Source of the DNA: Melampsora larici-populina 98AG31
Taxonomy: Eukaryota; Basidiomycota; Pucciniomycetes; Pucciniales; Melampsoraceae
Direction: 5' to 3'
Assembly (NCBI RefSeq): GCF_000204055.1
Contig: NW_006768768.1
Span: forward strand, 1,475,827-1,535,342
Length of the DNA: 59,516 nt
Positions 11,934 to 22,695 of the stretch are shown in pieces. How positions within the stretch are numbered: position 1 is the first letter of the stretch; the number at the start of each line of letters is the position of its first letter. Both the position numbers and the translations under genes were made by a program. Under the pieces are notes generated by a model. It was not told the origin of the DNA and searched no databases. It saw only the letters and a program-made list of their open reading frames with translations.

Positions 11934-13535
11934 TCAGACTTGTGATTGCACGGCGGGACCTGCAGCTTCAGCTGCATCATTCGACAAATTTCCCTCTTCG
12001 GCAATTCCTAACTTTCCTTGCACAGCCCCGAGCTTATTGTAGAGGTTTGTAATGTCATCTTTTGCTTTATTCAATTCTTCCAAGCGCAAGGGGACCAAGC
12101 CGTTCAATTCGGTGGTGAGATTGGAAAACTTCTTGATAGAATCGTCTAAGTCTCCTCGTAAAGTGGAAATCTGAGTCTGGACGCGAGACTCAAAATCTTC
12201 AAGTTTAGTGATGATGGAATATGAGGTTTCGAAGTTCTGGTCGGTGTGGATGTCGTAAATCTCGTCATCAGAAATATCGTCGTCACTAGTGTATTGCTCG
12301 TTGTCGACTCCGTCCAAAGAGTGTTGCACAAGCTCGCCTGCGTCACCCGGAAAGATCTGGTCCATAGCACCCACGGCAGGCAACACCGAAGGCTTCATTT
12401 TGAGCTCCCATAGGTCTCCAATAGGTAGCGAGTTTTTGAGTTCCTCAGAGTACATGTCGGCAGGCAGATGACGAGGTATGAACCCGTATTCATTCGAAGA
12501 GCTCGAGATGAATTTACAAGCAGAACGACGTTTTTGAGGATCCGCATTGCGAGACTGAGCAGCAAAGTGAACGCGCGCCTCGATAGCTTTGATGAAGGCA
12601 ATCATTTGCTCTGACCACCATCGAGGTATGACATAGTGTACTTCCCTAGCAGGATAGCCACTAGACATTAATTGGACTTCAGCGATATCACCCATGATCA
12701 GGTAATTTCGTGGTTGGAAGATCGACGCCAACGGTCTTGCAGCGCCGCATTTGATCAAGTAATCCGCATATTCCTTGAAGATCTGTCGTCAGAAGGTGGT
12801 CAGCGACTGGAAAGGCAAAATTCACGAAGTAAAAACAAGCACACCTTCTTTTTTTCGGCTAATTTATAATGTCCATCAAGGATTTTGTTATTGCTGCATT
12901 GTTCGTGATACATAAACGACAAGCGCTTGAACTGGGTCTTGAAGACTGGCATGATGATCTCGAGTCTGAGAATATCTTGGTGGACGGAGAAGTTGTAATA
13001 GCGATTTTTTATCGCATTGTAGAAGGAGTTCCAGAAGATACCCTGGGCCAGAACGTTCACGCGTTCTTCTAAATCCGCCTCCCATTTGAATGAGAATCGT
13101 CGAAGGCCCCAGCGCTTTAGCTCTAATTCAAGGTCTTCGAAACGGTGTGGGCTCAGGTGAACACCGGTTTTCTCGAAGTCGGTCACATCGATCATTGGCA
13201 TAGAAGTCCCGTGAGGGAGTGGTTGTCCTTCTGGGAAGCGTTCAAGCATATCCTTTTGCTCGTGCGCTGACAGGGTTGGTGGGATGGGTGATGCCTCCGA
13301 GTCCCGACACATCAACACTCGAAGGTGACGTCGGACAATCGACTGAGAGATGAGGTATGATAAGCAAAGATCTTGTATACTTTGAAACGAAAAAGTAACT
13401 AACATGAACATGAGTCATCTCATTTTTCGACAGAGCGCCAAGTGCGTCAATTTGACGAACACTACGAGCCCATATCTTAGCGCCCCTTGATTGTATTGGA
13501 GATATTTTGTTGGGGATAGTGAGCATTCTGGACAT
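11934..13535 (-). CDS. Transposon accessory protein C (FDW/HW family, divergent), 492 aa
   Basis: Exons 13535-13404, 13342-12845 and 12782-11934 join in phase; the start MSRMLTIPNKISP is the first ATG. The middle has the family core in diverged form: RWGLRRFSFKWEADLEERVN...FWNSFYNAIKNRYY, then a Leu/Lys-rich helix ending LAEKKKIFKEYADYLIKC. The C-terminal part carries a strongly acidic patch (SDDDISDDEIYDIHTDQ) and then a long heptad-like coiled coil (about 75 residues, LEDFESRVQTQISTLRGD through LYNKLGAVQGKLG) ending in an Ala/Gly-rich tail. The coiled coil suggests oligomerisation. It is the most distant of the three, so family membership is less sure. It is transcribed in the same direction as the transposase. 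Confidence 0.65.
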
Positions 13536-14175
13536 GATGTACAGGGAGATAATGAAAGCTTATTTCTTTAAGTTGGACAGGAGTACGAATGAACTCTGCT
13601 CATGGACGACAACAGGGAAAACGCGCAGGCTTTTATAGGCCTCCGTCGACGTATTTGGCTCTGGTCGAAGCGCGAGGAAAGCCAGCGGCCGATGTAAAGA
13701 CTGAAAGAGCACGCTCATCAGTTATAAAACCTGTGGAAGGCGGGTTTCCAACCCATAGCTTTGTGAGGTCTCGCTTACATCCGAGACACTCTTTTCGTGG
13801 TTGAGCAGATGGGTCGGCAGACAGCTGCAAGCAAGCAATATCAAATCACCCTACTTGATAAATTGCAATGTTTGGGCGAGCACGCTCGGACTGGAACTCG
13901 CGTAACAAATAACGAAGTAATGGCGAGAGAACCTCATTAGGTGGGTCTCGTTGGATTGAACATGCAACGGCTATTTCAAGATCGGCGGAAGAGCCAAAAA
14001 AAAACCGATAGTTTCAAGCAGTGCGCGTTTGGGACCGCTGTTGTCACAAAGAGGGTTGAATGGATTCGATCAGACCGCCTATGTCTGATCAACGTCTCAC
14101 TTAGACAAAGGGCGACCTTTAAACATTTCGAAAGACATCTTCGAAGGGTCTAACAACCTTACATGAGATGTCTTT
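13536..14175. other. Right subterminal region of the 12.7-kb element
   Basis: No gene. Short inverted motifs are present (see the element entry), with recurring GTCTCG/CGAGAC-like words. These are plausible transposase-binding sites, as in other CACTA-type elements. Confidence 0.35.
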
Positions 14176-14217
14176 CGTGTGAGCACGTCGGCGTGCTCAC
14201 GCGAGACGGACATGGTG
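14176..14217 (-). repeat. Right terminal inverted repeat of the 12.7-kb element
   Basis: Inverted copy of the left end, with an internal stem GTGAGCAC/GTGCTCAC around GTCGGC. It is directly followed by ACC, which resumes the reading frame of the interrupted gene. Confidence 0.75.
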
Positions 14218-14404
14218 ACCGTCATTCGCAGTAACAACGAAATCCCAGGCGTGAGTCACGGATTCTCGACTCTGAACCAAAGCTTAAAATAATAATTCCA
14301 GTGAGCTTAGAATGTAGCTGACTACTTACCATCCCCGTCTCTAGCAAGTCTTGTTGGGTACTGCCATCATCTCAGCCAAGGTGATCCACAAGTGTCGATT
14401 ATAA

Positions 14405-15600
14405 TGAGCCAAAGATCAACATGACAAAGAAAGATATTCATTCACTTTTTTAAATCAATCAGTCCTTCACTATTTCTTGATCACTCAATCATTTCACCAT
14501 TACATTCTTTTGTTACAGACCTTGATTTTGATTCTATGTCGGCTTCATCATTTATGAAATCAGGCAAAGTTTATATCGTTTCCTTTCATGCCTTCATGTA
14601 GAGCAAAAGACTTTGTACTGTTGTTAATTCCCAACCTAATATAGAATTCAATTTCAAATAATTCATCAAATGGCTATTATCAGTCTCGAGTGATCTGCTT
14701 GCCTTCGCTACCGCGCAAACACTTATCTTGAGGAATAGAACTATGAGGTCAATGCAAAAACTGATTGATACTCAATAACCTGATAGTTTGATCAATGTTT
14801 CGATCACTCACGGGAAGAATCTCCTTCATTCTCATTTGTCTTAGTTGATCAATCTCTATATCAATCATCCAACCACGATGCTGATTTTTCTCAATTGAAC
14901 TGGAGACGATCTGAGATTGTTCAAGGTGTCAGCTTTGTAATGAAGCTGCACACTGAGCGAGAGAAATGGAACAATCTAAATAAGAAGAAGATTGTCAATA
15001 GAAAGATTTGTAAGTTTCGATGAGAGAAAGGATACAATGTTGATTAATGAGTAACCTTTAAGAACTTAAAAATCATGACGTCATTAACAAAATAATAAAA
15101 CAGTGAGGTAAGAAGAAACCATAAGCGCATACAGCCATCTCTGACATAACCCATATTCAGAAAGTTTGAGTCAGAAGTATGGGTTTTGCTAGGGTATCTG
15201 GTACCTGAATCTCTTTCAAACACCATACATATATATTTGCAGACAAAATATGGGTTATGAAAAAGACAATTGTATTAAAAAAAGGCAGACTCCTTAGGAA
15301 ATCCTAGAAAAAAAAGTAACAAGAGTCTGCTGCTTTGTAGCTTTAACATCAAGCAATCAGCAGTGTCTAAGAGAAGCTCAAAGGACCCTTGCATACCCCC
15401 GCACTTCCTTTGAAGTTTGCATCTTTGCTTCCCAAGTGAAATAGCATGATGTCTGAAGCTTTGGGAAGCTCTTGAGAATAACAGAGTTTGTAATGTGTGA
15501 TGTGTGAAAGTTGAACAAGGTTGAATAAGGCTATCAATGCAGTTTGTTAGTTGTATAGAGCTTCTCAAGCCTCCCTCAGTTGATTCTTTTTCAAATGAAC
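14405..15600. other. AT-rich intergenic region
   Basis: Follows the interrupted gene. It holds a 13-bp inverted pair, CATAACCCATATT (15145-15157) and AATATGGGTTATG (15247-15259). No gene seen. Confidence 0.4.
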
Positions 15601-15699
15601 ACGGACTTATGGATTATGGGCTCTGGAGTCTGATTTCCCTTAAACACCTCATGGGTTATGGCATACCATTTATGGGTCATGTACCCACTTTTTCCACAA

Positions 15700-15911
15700 T
15701 TTTTCTGCAGCACCACCAACAAAGTTACTTGAAGTTTTGAGTCTGAGGTACCATTGGACTAGATTACCTCAGACACGCAGTCCAAGGTAATGCTCCAAGA
15801 CTTTATTGGCACTTAAAAAGACCTTGGATCAAATACTCAGACATTGTGTCTGAGGTAATTTGGTCCAATGATACCTTGGGGTTTCATTTCCAAGCTAACT
15901 TTGTTGGCAGT
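15700..15911. repeat. Inverted-repeat element (MITE-like)
   Basis: The left arm (15716-15775) begins CCAACAAAGTTACTTG and continues AGGTACCATTGGACT. The right arm (15847-15908) is its diverged reverse complement, with about 26 of 30 positions matching in the best block. Both arms contain the shorter GTCTGAGGTA palindrome. Outer limits and target duplication are unclear. Confidence 0.45.
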
Positions 15912-16497
15912 ACAGATGGTCAAAATTGTATGGATTTTTATGGAGTATGGGTCAGGGCACAGATGGAATTTGTCAGACAACTGTAATTTTGATCTTGATT
16001 TATTTTTGAGTGCAAGTATTCTGAAATTACACACCAAGTTAACCTAAAACAATATGTAGAAGTAGGTACACTCTTTTTCTACTCTTATCAGAAACACTTA
16101 GTTTACAACATCAAATCTTATAACCCTTCTGATTCTTCCTGTTTTTGATTATTTTCTTCAATTCATATGATTAGAAGAAATAAAAAATAAGACATATATA
16201 AAAAACTATTCCTCCTATTTTAAAAGATTGTTTCCTTTTTTCCCTCTCCTATCAAGCCCCCTACATCAAGAGCCCACCTCAATGTGAAACAAGATTTACT
16301 TCTATCTGGATGCCAAACCAAGTGCCTGGTGATGTAGTCAGCCAGAGGTAAGAGACACACTTGCTAAGATAGTCTCATGTTTATGCAAGTCCTGTGTGAC
16401 TAAACCTGTTTGTGTCAACTCTCCTGTGTAGATCTCATCCTGCAGATGGAAAATGGAAGCTCTTAATTATTCCAGGTGATGTACAATCAGACAAAGC

Positions 16498-17348
16498 TGT
16501 CGAAATACAATCAAGACACTTACCCTGACCGTTGTATGACGGACGTATGGTAGCGGTTTTTGGAGTTGGATTTAGTTTTCTTTCGTTTTTGTTATCAGAG
16601 ATGTTTTAGTGTTTGTGATCTTTGTAGACGAGTCAAGAAAAGTGTCTTGTACATCTTTCCCAATAACGTTGTTGTTCATCTTTCCCAATATTTTATTTTG
16701 ATCTTTTTCACTTCTATGTATAGCAAGGCTCGGTTCTCAATCTCCCTCTCTTTCCTCATCTTTTGGAAAGAGAGTGAGTACCTTTTTGCCTTTTTCACTA
16801 TACACGTTATCTTACTAATATATCTATATGTGTTAGAAATCCTTAAGATCATCATCTTCGAGCTTTTGAGTTCTTTATAAAAGTTTTCTCATCACTTATA
16901 TTTTCCTCCTGCTATCTAGGTACATTTTATTTCTCTCATACGCTCTTTTATTATGTCCTGTCTTCTCATGTCTCTTATTTCTTTTCTACTTGTCTTTAGG
17001 TTAGTTCCTTAGAGGTCTGCATACCTCGAGCTGGAGAAGAGTGCTTACCTTTAGCACTGGTTTATTAGGTTAGTTAACAAGTAATAAATAATATCTTTTG
17101 GAAAGAGAAAATCCTTAAGATCATCATCTTCGAGCTTTCGAGTTCTTTATAAAAGTTTTCTCATCACTTATATTTTCCTCCTGCTATCTAGGTTAGTTCC
17201 TTAGAGGTCTGCATACCTCGAGCTGGAGAAGAGTGCTTACCTTTAGCACTGGTTTATTAGGTTAGTTCCTTAGAGGTCTGCATACCTCGAGCTGGAGAAG
17301 AGTGCTTACCTTTAGCACTGGTTTATTAGGTGTTCTCATTCATTTACA
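16498..17348 (+). repeat. 5' LTR of the copia element, 851 bp
   Basis: Contains a TATAAAA box near 16876 and tandem 69-bp units starting GGTTAGTTCCTTAGAGG. It has one more unit than the 3' LTR, which accounts exactly for the length difference (851 against 782). Confidence 0.92.
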
Positions 17349-17366
17349 TGGTAGCGAGAGAGACAG
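17349..17366 (+). promoter_or_regulatory. Primer-binding site of the copia element
   Basis: TGGTAGCGAGAG directly follows the 5' LTR. The first eight bases match the complement of an initiator methionine tRNA 3' end, as in yeast Ty1; the rest diverges. Confidence 0.6.
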
Positions 17367-17393
17367 TTTCGACCGCATCAATCGTTATAACAT

Positions 17394-20300
17394 ATGAATG
17401 AAGAAGAGTTCCCATTTCCAGTAGATTTTTACACCTCTTCTCCACTAAACTCATCAACTTCATCCGCTGAGGATTTTCAATCAACATCTGATATCGATTC
17501 TGTTGGCGAACAAACCATCTTAGAAGGTCTTATACCCAACATGGCATCATCTACCTTACCGCCTACTAATGTAGGAACTGCAACTGTCACTTCACTTTTC
17601 GGTAACAAACGTTACCAAATTGCTTCTCACATGTCAAATTCATTATTGAAAATAAGTATCACTGAAAAGCTCAACGATACCAACTACCCTAACTGGTCAT
17701 CAGAGGTTCGAAATGGTACTAAATCATTATCTTTTACCAATTTCCTCCTCTCAGATAAGGATGAATCAGGCATCAATGATGATCTCAAGATTTTCAATGA
17801 TGTGGTTCGAGAATCCCTCACTACGTGGATGATATCCAAACTCGATCAACCGAATCGTAATTGGTTTGAACCTTTTATAACTGTAGAAACTGGCATTGGT
17901 CCTGATCTCGAATCTTCCCCTAGCAAACTATGGATTAAGATCAGAGACCATCACGCTCCCCGTACTCCAGCACACCAAATGTTAATGAGAAGAATTCTAT
18001 TCCAACTCAATCAAGGATCTTCTACTCTATCAAAACACCTAGACAATTTTCATCGAGCCTATACGGCTTTTACTACGTCTGGTGGAAGCATTGGTCAAGT
18101 AGAGTTAGGACAACAACTTCTTATGTCCTTGAATTCTGAATGGATCAAAGTAGCTGAGGATATTGCGGATAAAGATACGTTCGAATATAATTCAGTGGTC
18201 ACTGCTCTCAATGTTCGGATTACGAATCGAGAAATGTTGCATCCTAACACCAAAAACTTACCAATTATTGAAGCCAACGCAGTTAGTCCTATGAGAAGAC
18301 GCCAAGGGTTTGTTCAGACTAGATGTTCTCCCAAGAAATGTGTATCTTTAACACACACCGAAGCTGATTGTATCAGAAACCCCAAAAATATTGATAAGTA
18401 CAAAGCGTGGGTTGCATCCAAGAAAGCAAAAGGGGAGTGGGTTGAGAGAGGACCGCCATCGACATCATCAGTCTCAGTACACCAAGCCGAAGCAATCACT
18501 GTTCCTCAGTCTTTTCCTTCACTATCATCTCTTCAAGACGCATTAGAACGATCTGAGTTTTCCGCGAGCGCTAGTGCCGTGTATATCGTCAATTCAAATG
18601 CAGACATCGAAAACGAGCACTTCGGAATAGTTGATTCCGGAACTACACATCATATGTTCAAATCAATCAAATACTTTGATGTTAAATCCTTCATTGCTAG
18701 CTCATCTCCCAGCGAACGAGTTGGATTGGCTGGCGGTTCAACTACGCTTGAAATTCAAGGAAGAGGAAACGTCACCTTAATAGGACCTTCCGGTGATCTT
18801 ACAACATTGACCGACTGTCTTCTTGTCCCATCTTTGAAACAAAACTTAATTGCTGGTGGTAGACTTTTATATGAAGGATGGATCACTACTCGTCGCGATA
18901 ATGGTTCATTCGTTATTCAAAAGAATGGAAAAACGGCACTTACCGGAAAGGTTGATCCAACGTCTATGCTACTCCACGTCAATGCGGTTCGTACATTATC
19001 ATCTGAACCCAGTCCTAGCTCTGCCGCAATAACCGACAACATCACTGAAACACTCCAACTTCTTCATCATCAACTAGGTCACCCGAATCTTGCATATTTA
19101 AAGCAAATGATCAAGGGGGATATAGTGTTGGGAATTCCTGTTTCTTTATCAAAAGTTGTATTGCCACAAACACTACCATGCAATTCATGTGACTTAGCAA
19201 AAGCTCATTGTCAACCGCACTCTCAAACTCGTACTAGATCTCTGCATCCATTGGATAATGTCCACATAGACCTAAGTGGAATAATGCGTACACCTGCCCT
19301 ATGTCGAAGCCTCTATTTTATCCTTTTCACTGATGATCATACATCATTTTGTCACATTACTGGCCTTAAATCAAAAGAGAAGGAAGAAGTTCATGATGCT
19401 ATTCAAACATATCTTTCCCTAGTTGAACGTCAATGTGATCGAAAGGTGAAATGTCTTACCCTTGATGGTGGCGGTGAATTTCTTAACGACGTAATGTTAC
19501 CATGGTGTCAAAGTCAAGGTATATACCTTAGAATTACCGCTGCTTACACTCCTGAAGAAAACGGTGTTGCAGAACGATCCATGCGCACCATAGTCTCCAA
19601 AGGTAGAGCAATGCTACTTTGAGCAAACTTACCAATTCGGTTCTGGATGGAGGCGGTGAAGAATGCAGTCTTCTTAAACAACCGCACCATGACCACGACT
19701 ATTCCGAAGAACAAAACCCCTTTTGAAATGTGGTATGGAAGAAAACCAGATATATCCCATATCCGGGCTTTTGGGTGTCTTGCCTATGTGCTCATCAGAA
19801 AACCTGACCGCGATAACAAATACGCACCAAATTCTGAACACGGTGTTTTAGCAGGTCATACCGAACACAATAGAAACTACAAGATTTTTACGCTTAAAGA
19901 TTCTAAGATTGTTATCACACATGATGCTTCTTTTCGAGAAGATGTCTATCCTTTCACACAACTTCCTACTTTTGACATATCTCATTTGACAGCAGATGAA
20001 GAAAACGTCGATCAACTCGTCTTACAAACTGAACCACCTGTATTGCCTGCTACTGAACCAGACAACGATATCGATGAACAACTAGTCACTGTAGCAGACG
20101 TTCCCATTGAACCCTTACCCGATGTTCTTCCTCAACCTTCACTCCCACGTCGTTCAACTAGGGAGGTGCGGCCGGTAGACCGTTTTATTCCTAATTCTAA
20201 TTTCGTCTTCTGGTATAACAACAAACTTTATGATGATGTATTCATACCCAGAGGGGACGTCAGCGCTTACGCATTCGCCGTCAAATCAAATGTTCGCCTA

Positions 20301-21890
20301 ATAACTGAACCTGGGTCATACAAGCAAGCCATGAAAAGTACTGATTCAGCTGAGTGGAAGAAGGCGTGTGATAAGGAAATTGAAAACATGACTCGTAAAA
20401 ACGTCTGGACCATCGTCGACCGTCCGCTGGATGCACCGGTGGTAGGTTGTCAATGGCACTTCAAAATCAAACACCGGCCTGATGGATCCATCATCAAATA
20501 CAAAGCACGTCTTGTAGCAAAAGGATTTACTCAAACATTTGGTGTTGACTACGATAAAACTTATGCGCCAACTGGTAAACCCGCCTCGTATCGAGTACTT
20601 GTAGCAATTGCATCTTATTTTGGTTGGAGCATTCATTCTATGGATGCGGTGGCCGCTTTCTTGAATTCATTGTTAAAAGAGAAGGTTTACATGGAGCAAC
20701 CGGAAGGTTATGAAAGTCTTGGTAGCGAAGATCACGTCTGTGAACTATTGCGTGCGCTCTACGGGCTCAAGCAGTCGGCCCATGAATGGAACGATGAGTT
20801 TAAAACTATGCTGTTCACCATTGACTTTGTTCAGGCTGAGGGTGATGAGTGCGTATTCATTAGACGTCGCTCACAGTTTGATATTATCATTTTTTACTTG
20901 CACGTCAACGACATGGCAGTTACTGGCACCGACCAATCCATTCCCGGTTTCAAGAAAGAAGTTATGGCTTTCTGGGAAATGGATGACCTCGGTGAGGCGA
21001 CTTGCGTGGTTGGAATCGAAACCCTGCGTGTCAGCAAACACCACTACGCTATCCACCAACGGTCAATGACGGAGGCACTCCTATTGCAATTCGGCCTATC
21101 AGACTGCAAGCCGGCCTCAACACCCATTCAAGGAGGCTTAAAACTCACCACCTCAACTAGCGAGGAGGCTGCTTCTTTCGCCAAACTCAACCGACCCTAT
21201 CGATCCGGAGTCGGTAGCTTAATGTACCTGGCACAATGCACACGCCCCGACATCGCGTACGCCGTGGGTGTTTTATCACGTCATCTGGATACCCCTTGCG
21301 AGCGCCACTGGGATGCCTTGCAACACGTCATGCGGTACTTGCGAGGTACGCTTAGCCTTGGCATTCATTATCACGCCGGGGACACCACCATTTTCAAGAT
21401 GCAAGCTAGCTGGAACGTACCTATCACAAATGTCGACTCTGACTGGGCTGGCGATAAAAGTTCAAGACGTTCTACTACAGGTTACTTGACAACTATCTTT
21501 GGTGGGGCCATATCTTGGAGGTCTCGTTTGCAACAAACAGTTGCACTTTCTTCAACAGAAGCGGAGTACCGCGCCACAACTGAAGCTGGTCAAGAAACTC
21601 AATGGTTACGAAACTTATTTCGCGATGTTGGTCTTGAGTACTCTGGCCCAATCAACATTAACTGCGACAACTTGGGAGCATTGGATCTGGCATCTAACGC
21701 GGTGCACCATGGAAGGACCAAGCACATCGAAATTGAACATCATTGGATACGTGAACAGGTCAATCAGGGTCAAATCAATTTAGTTTATTGCAAGTCCTCC
21801 GAGATGACAGCGGACTTGCTAACAAAACCTTTGCATCCTGGGCCGTTTTGGGAGCATATGAAGGGGGTAGGATTAAGAAGATGTGTCTAA
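17394..21890 (+). pseudogene. Copia Gag-Pol polyprotein with one nonsense codon
   Basis: A single frame of about 1498 codons. Gag (1-330) has a UBN2-like part and a degenerate zinc knuckle (CSPKKC...H....C). The protease motif is IVDSGTTHHMF (D414). The pre-integrase zinc finger shows HHQLGHPN and CNSCDLAKAHC (about 555-605). The integrase acidic triad is D626, D691 and E727, with D35E spacing. TGA at 19620-19622 (codon 743) interrupts the frame just after the triad. Reverse transcriptase follows (SMDAVAAFLNS, residues about 1082-1092), but its catalytic YVDD is HVND (N1172). RNase H is intact in motif (NVDSDWAGD, LSSTEAEYRA). Without readthrough no RT or RNase H is made, and the RT active site is also altered. 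This copy is probably defective but could have been mobilised in trans. Confidence 0.88.
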
Positions 21891-21913
21891 TTTGTGTCTT
21901 GATTGAGGGGGTG

Positions 21914-22695
21914 TGTCGAAATACAATCAAGACACTTACCCTGACCGTTGTATGACGGACGTATGGTAGCGGTTTTTGGAGTTGGATTTAGGTTTCTTTC
22001 GTTTTTGTTATCAGAGATGTTTTAGTGTTTGTGATCTTTGTAGACGAGTCAAGAAAAGTGTCTTGTACATCTTTCCCAATAACGTTGTTGTTCATCTTTC
22101 CCAATATTTTATTTTGATCTTTTTCACTTCTATGTATAGCAAGGCTCGGTTCTCAATCTCCCTCTCTTTCCTCATCTTTTGGAAAGAGAGTGAGTACCTT
22201 TTTGCCTTTTTCACTATACACGTTATCTTACTAATATATCTATATGTGTTAGAAATCCTTAAGATCATCATCTTCGAGCTTTCGAGTTCTTTATAAAAGT
22301 TTTCTCATCACTTATATTTTCCTCCTGCTATCTAGGTACATTTTATTTCTCTCATACGCTCTTTTATTATGTCCTGTCTTCTCATGTCTCTTATTTCTTT
22401 TCTACTTGTCTTTAGGTTAGTTCCTTAGAGGTCTGCATACCTCGAGCTGGAGAAGAGTGCTTACCTTTAGCACTGGTTTATTAGGTTAGTTAACAAGTAA
22501 TAAATAATATCTTTTGGAAAGAGAAAATCCTTAAGATCATCATCTTCGAGCTTTCGAGTTCTTTATAAAAGTTTTCTCATCACTTATATTTTCCTCCTGC
22601 TATCTAGGTTAGTTCCTTAGAGGTCTGCATACCTCGAGCTGGAGAAGAGTGCTTACCTTTAGCACTGGTTTATTAGGTGTTCTCATTCATTTACA
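21914..22695 (+). repeat. 3' LTR of the copia element, 782 bp
   Basis: Same sequence as the 5' LTR except for T/G in the early TTTAG(T/G)TTTC stretch, T/C in GCTTT(T/C)GAG, and one fewer 69-bp unit. Followed by the AAAGC target duplication. Confidence 0.92.

Larger units (their letters stand above)
1515..14217. mobile_element. 12.7-kb Plavaka/CACTA-like DNA transposon with accessory genes
   Basis: Terminal inverted repeats of about 42 bp start at 1515 and end at 14217. The outer 16 bases (CACCATGTCCGTCTCG) and inner 10 bases (TGCTCACACG) are identical between ends; the middle has about five mismatches. Each repeat contains its own hairpin (GTGAGCA, 7-8 base loop, TGCTCAC). The right end adds a 12-bp inverted repeat, CGAAAGACATCT (14129-14140) against AGATGTCTTTCG (14166-14177), and a GATCAGAC/GTCTGATC hairpin near 14068-14090. 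The target duplication is A or AC. Inside are one Tnp2-like transposase (3403-6611) and three accessory genes (1909-3087, 7893-9598, 11934-13535). All four have intact frames, so the element may be autonomous and recent. Confidence 0.7.
1397..14404 (+). pseudogene. Small gene of about 69 codons split by the 12.7-kb transposon
   Basis: The left part starts at ATG 1397 (MTSPKPITMGARR...) and stays open up to the transposon end near 1514. The right part resumes at about 14218: ACC GTC ATT CGC AGT AAC AAC GAA ATC CCA GGC, then a GTGAGT donor at 14251. A 94-nt intron ends in TAG at 14344, and a last exon of 20 codons (QVLLGTAIISAKV...) ends in TAA at 14404. Joining the flanks with one copy of the 1-2 bp duplication keeps the frame: GAT GTT TTC | ACC GTC ATT. 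I do not recognise the protein. The uninterrupted allele should encode a small, mostly helical protein, and this copy should be inactive. This model is inferred from the sequence alone. Confidence 0.55.
16498..22695 (+). mobile_element. Ty1/copia LTR retrotransposon, nearly full length
   Basis: LTRs at 16498-17348 and 21914-22695 both run TGTCGAAATAC...CATTTACA. The 5-bp target duplication AAAGC is perfect (16493-16497 and 22696-22700). A primer-binding site starting TGGTAGCG follows the 5' LTR, as for initiator Met tRNA priming. A purine tract (GATTGAGGGGGTG) precedes the 3' LTR. The single Gag-Pol frame (17394-21890) is interrupted by one TGA. The domain order PR-INT-RT-RNaseH defines copia. 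The LTRs differ by two substitutions and one 69-bp repeat copy, so the insertion is young. It lies in the sense direction inside a phenol hydroxylase relic. Confidence 0.93.

Noticed and set aside
1515..14217. Helitron interpretation because of terminal hairpins
   Set aside because: Both ends are inverted copies and the encoded transposase is DDE-type; no Rep/helicase gene present.
1515..14217. KDZ-type element with TET/JBP cargo
   Set aside because: No dioxygenase motif (HxD...H) seen in any of the accessory genes, and no 8-bp target duplication.
16560..16880. 106-codon frame in the copia LTR, repeated at 21976-22296
   Set aside because: Lies wholly in the LTR, low-complexity hydrophobic product, duplicated only because the LTR is.
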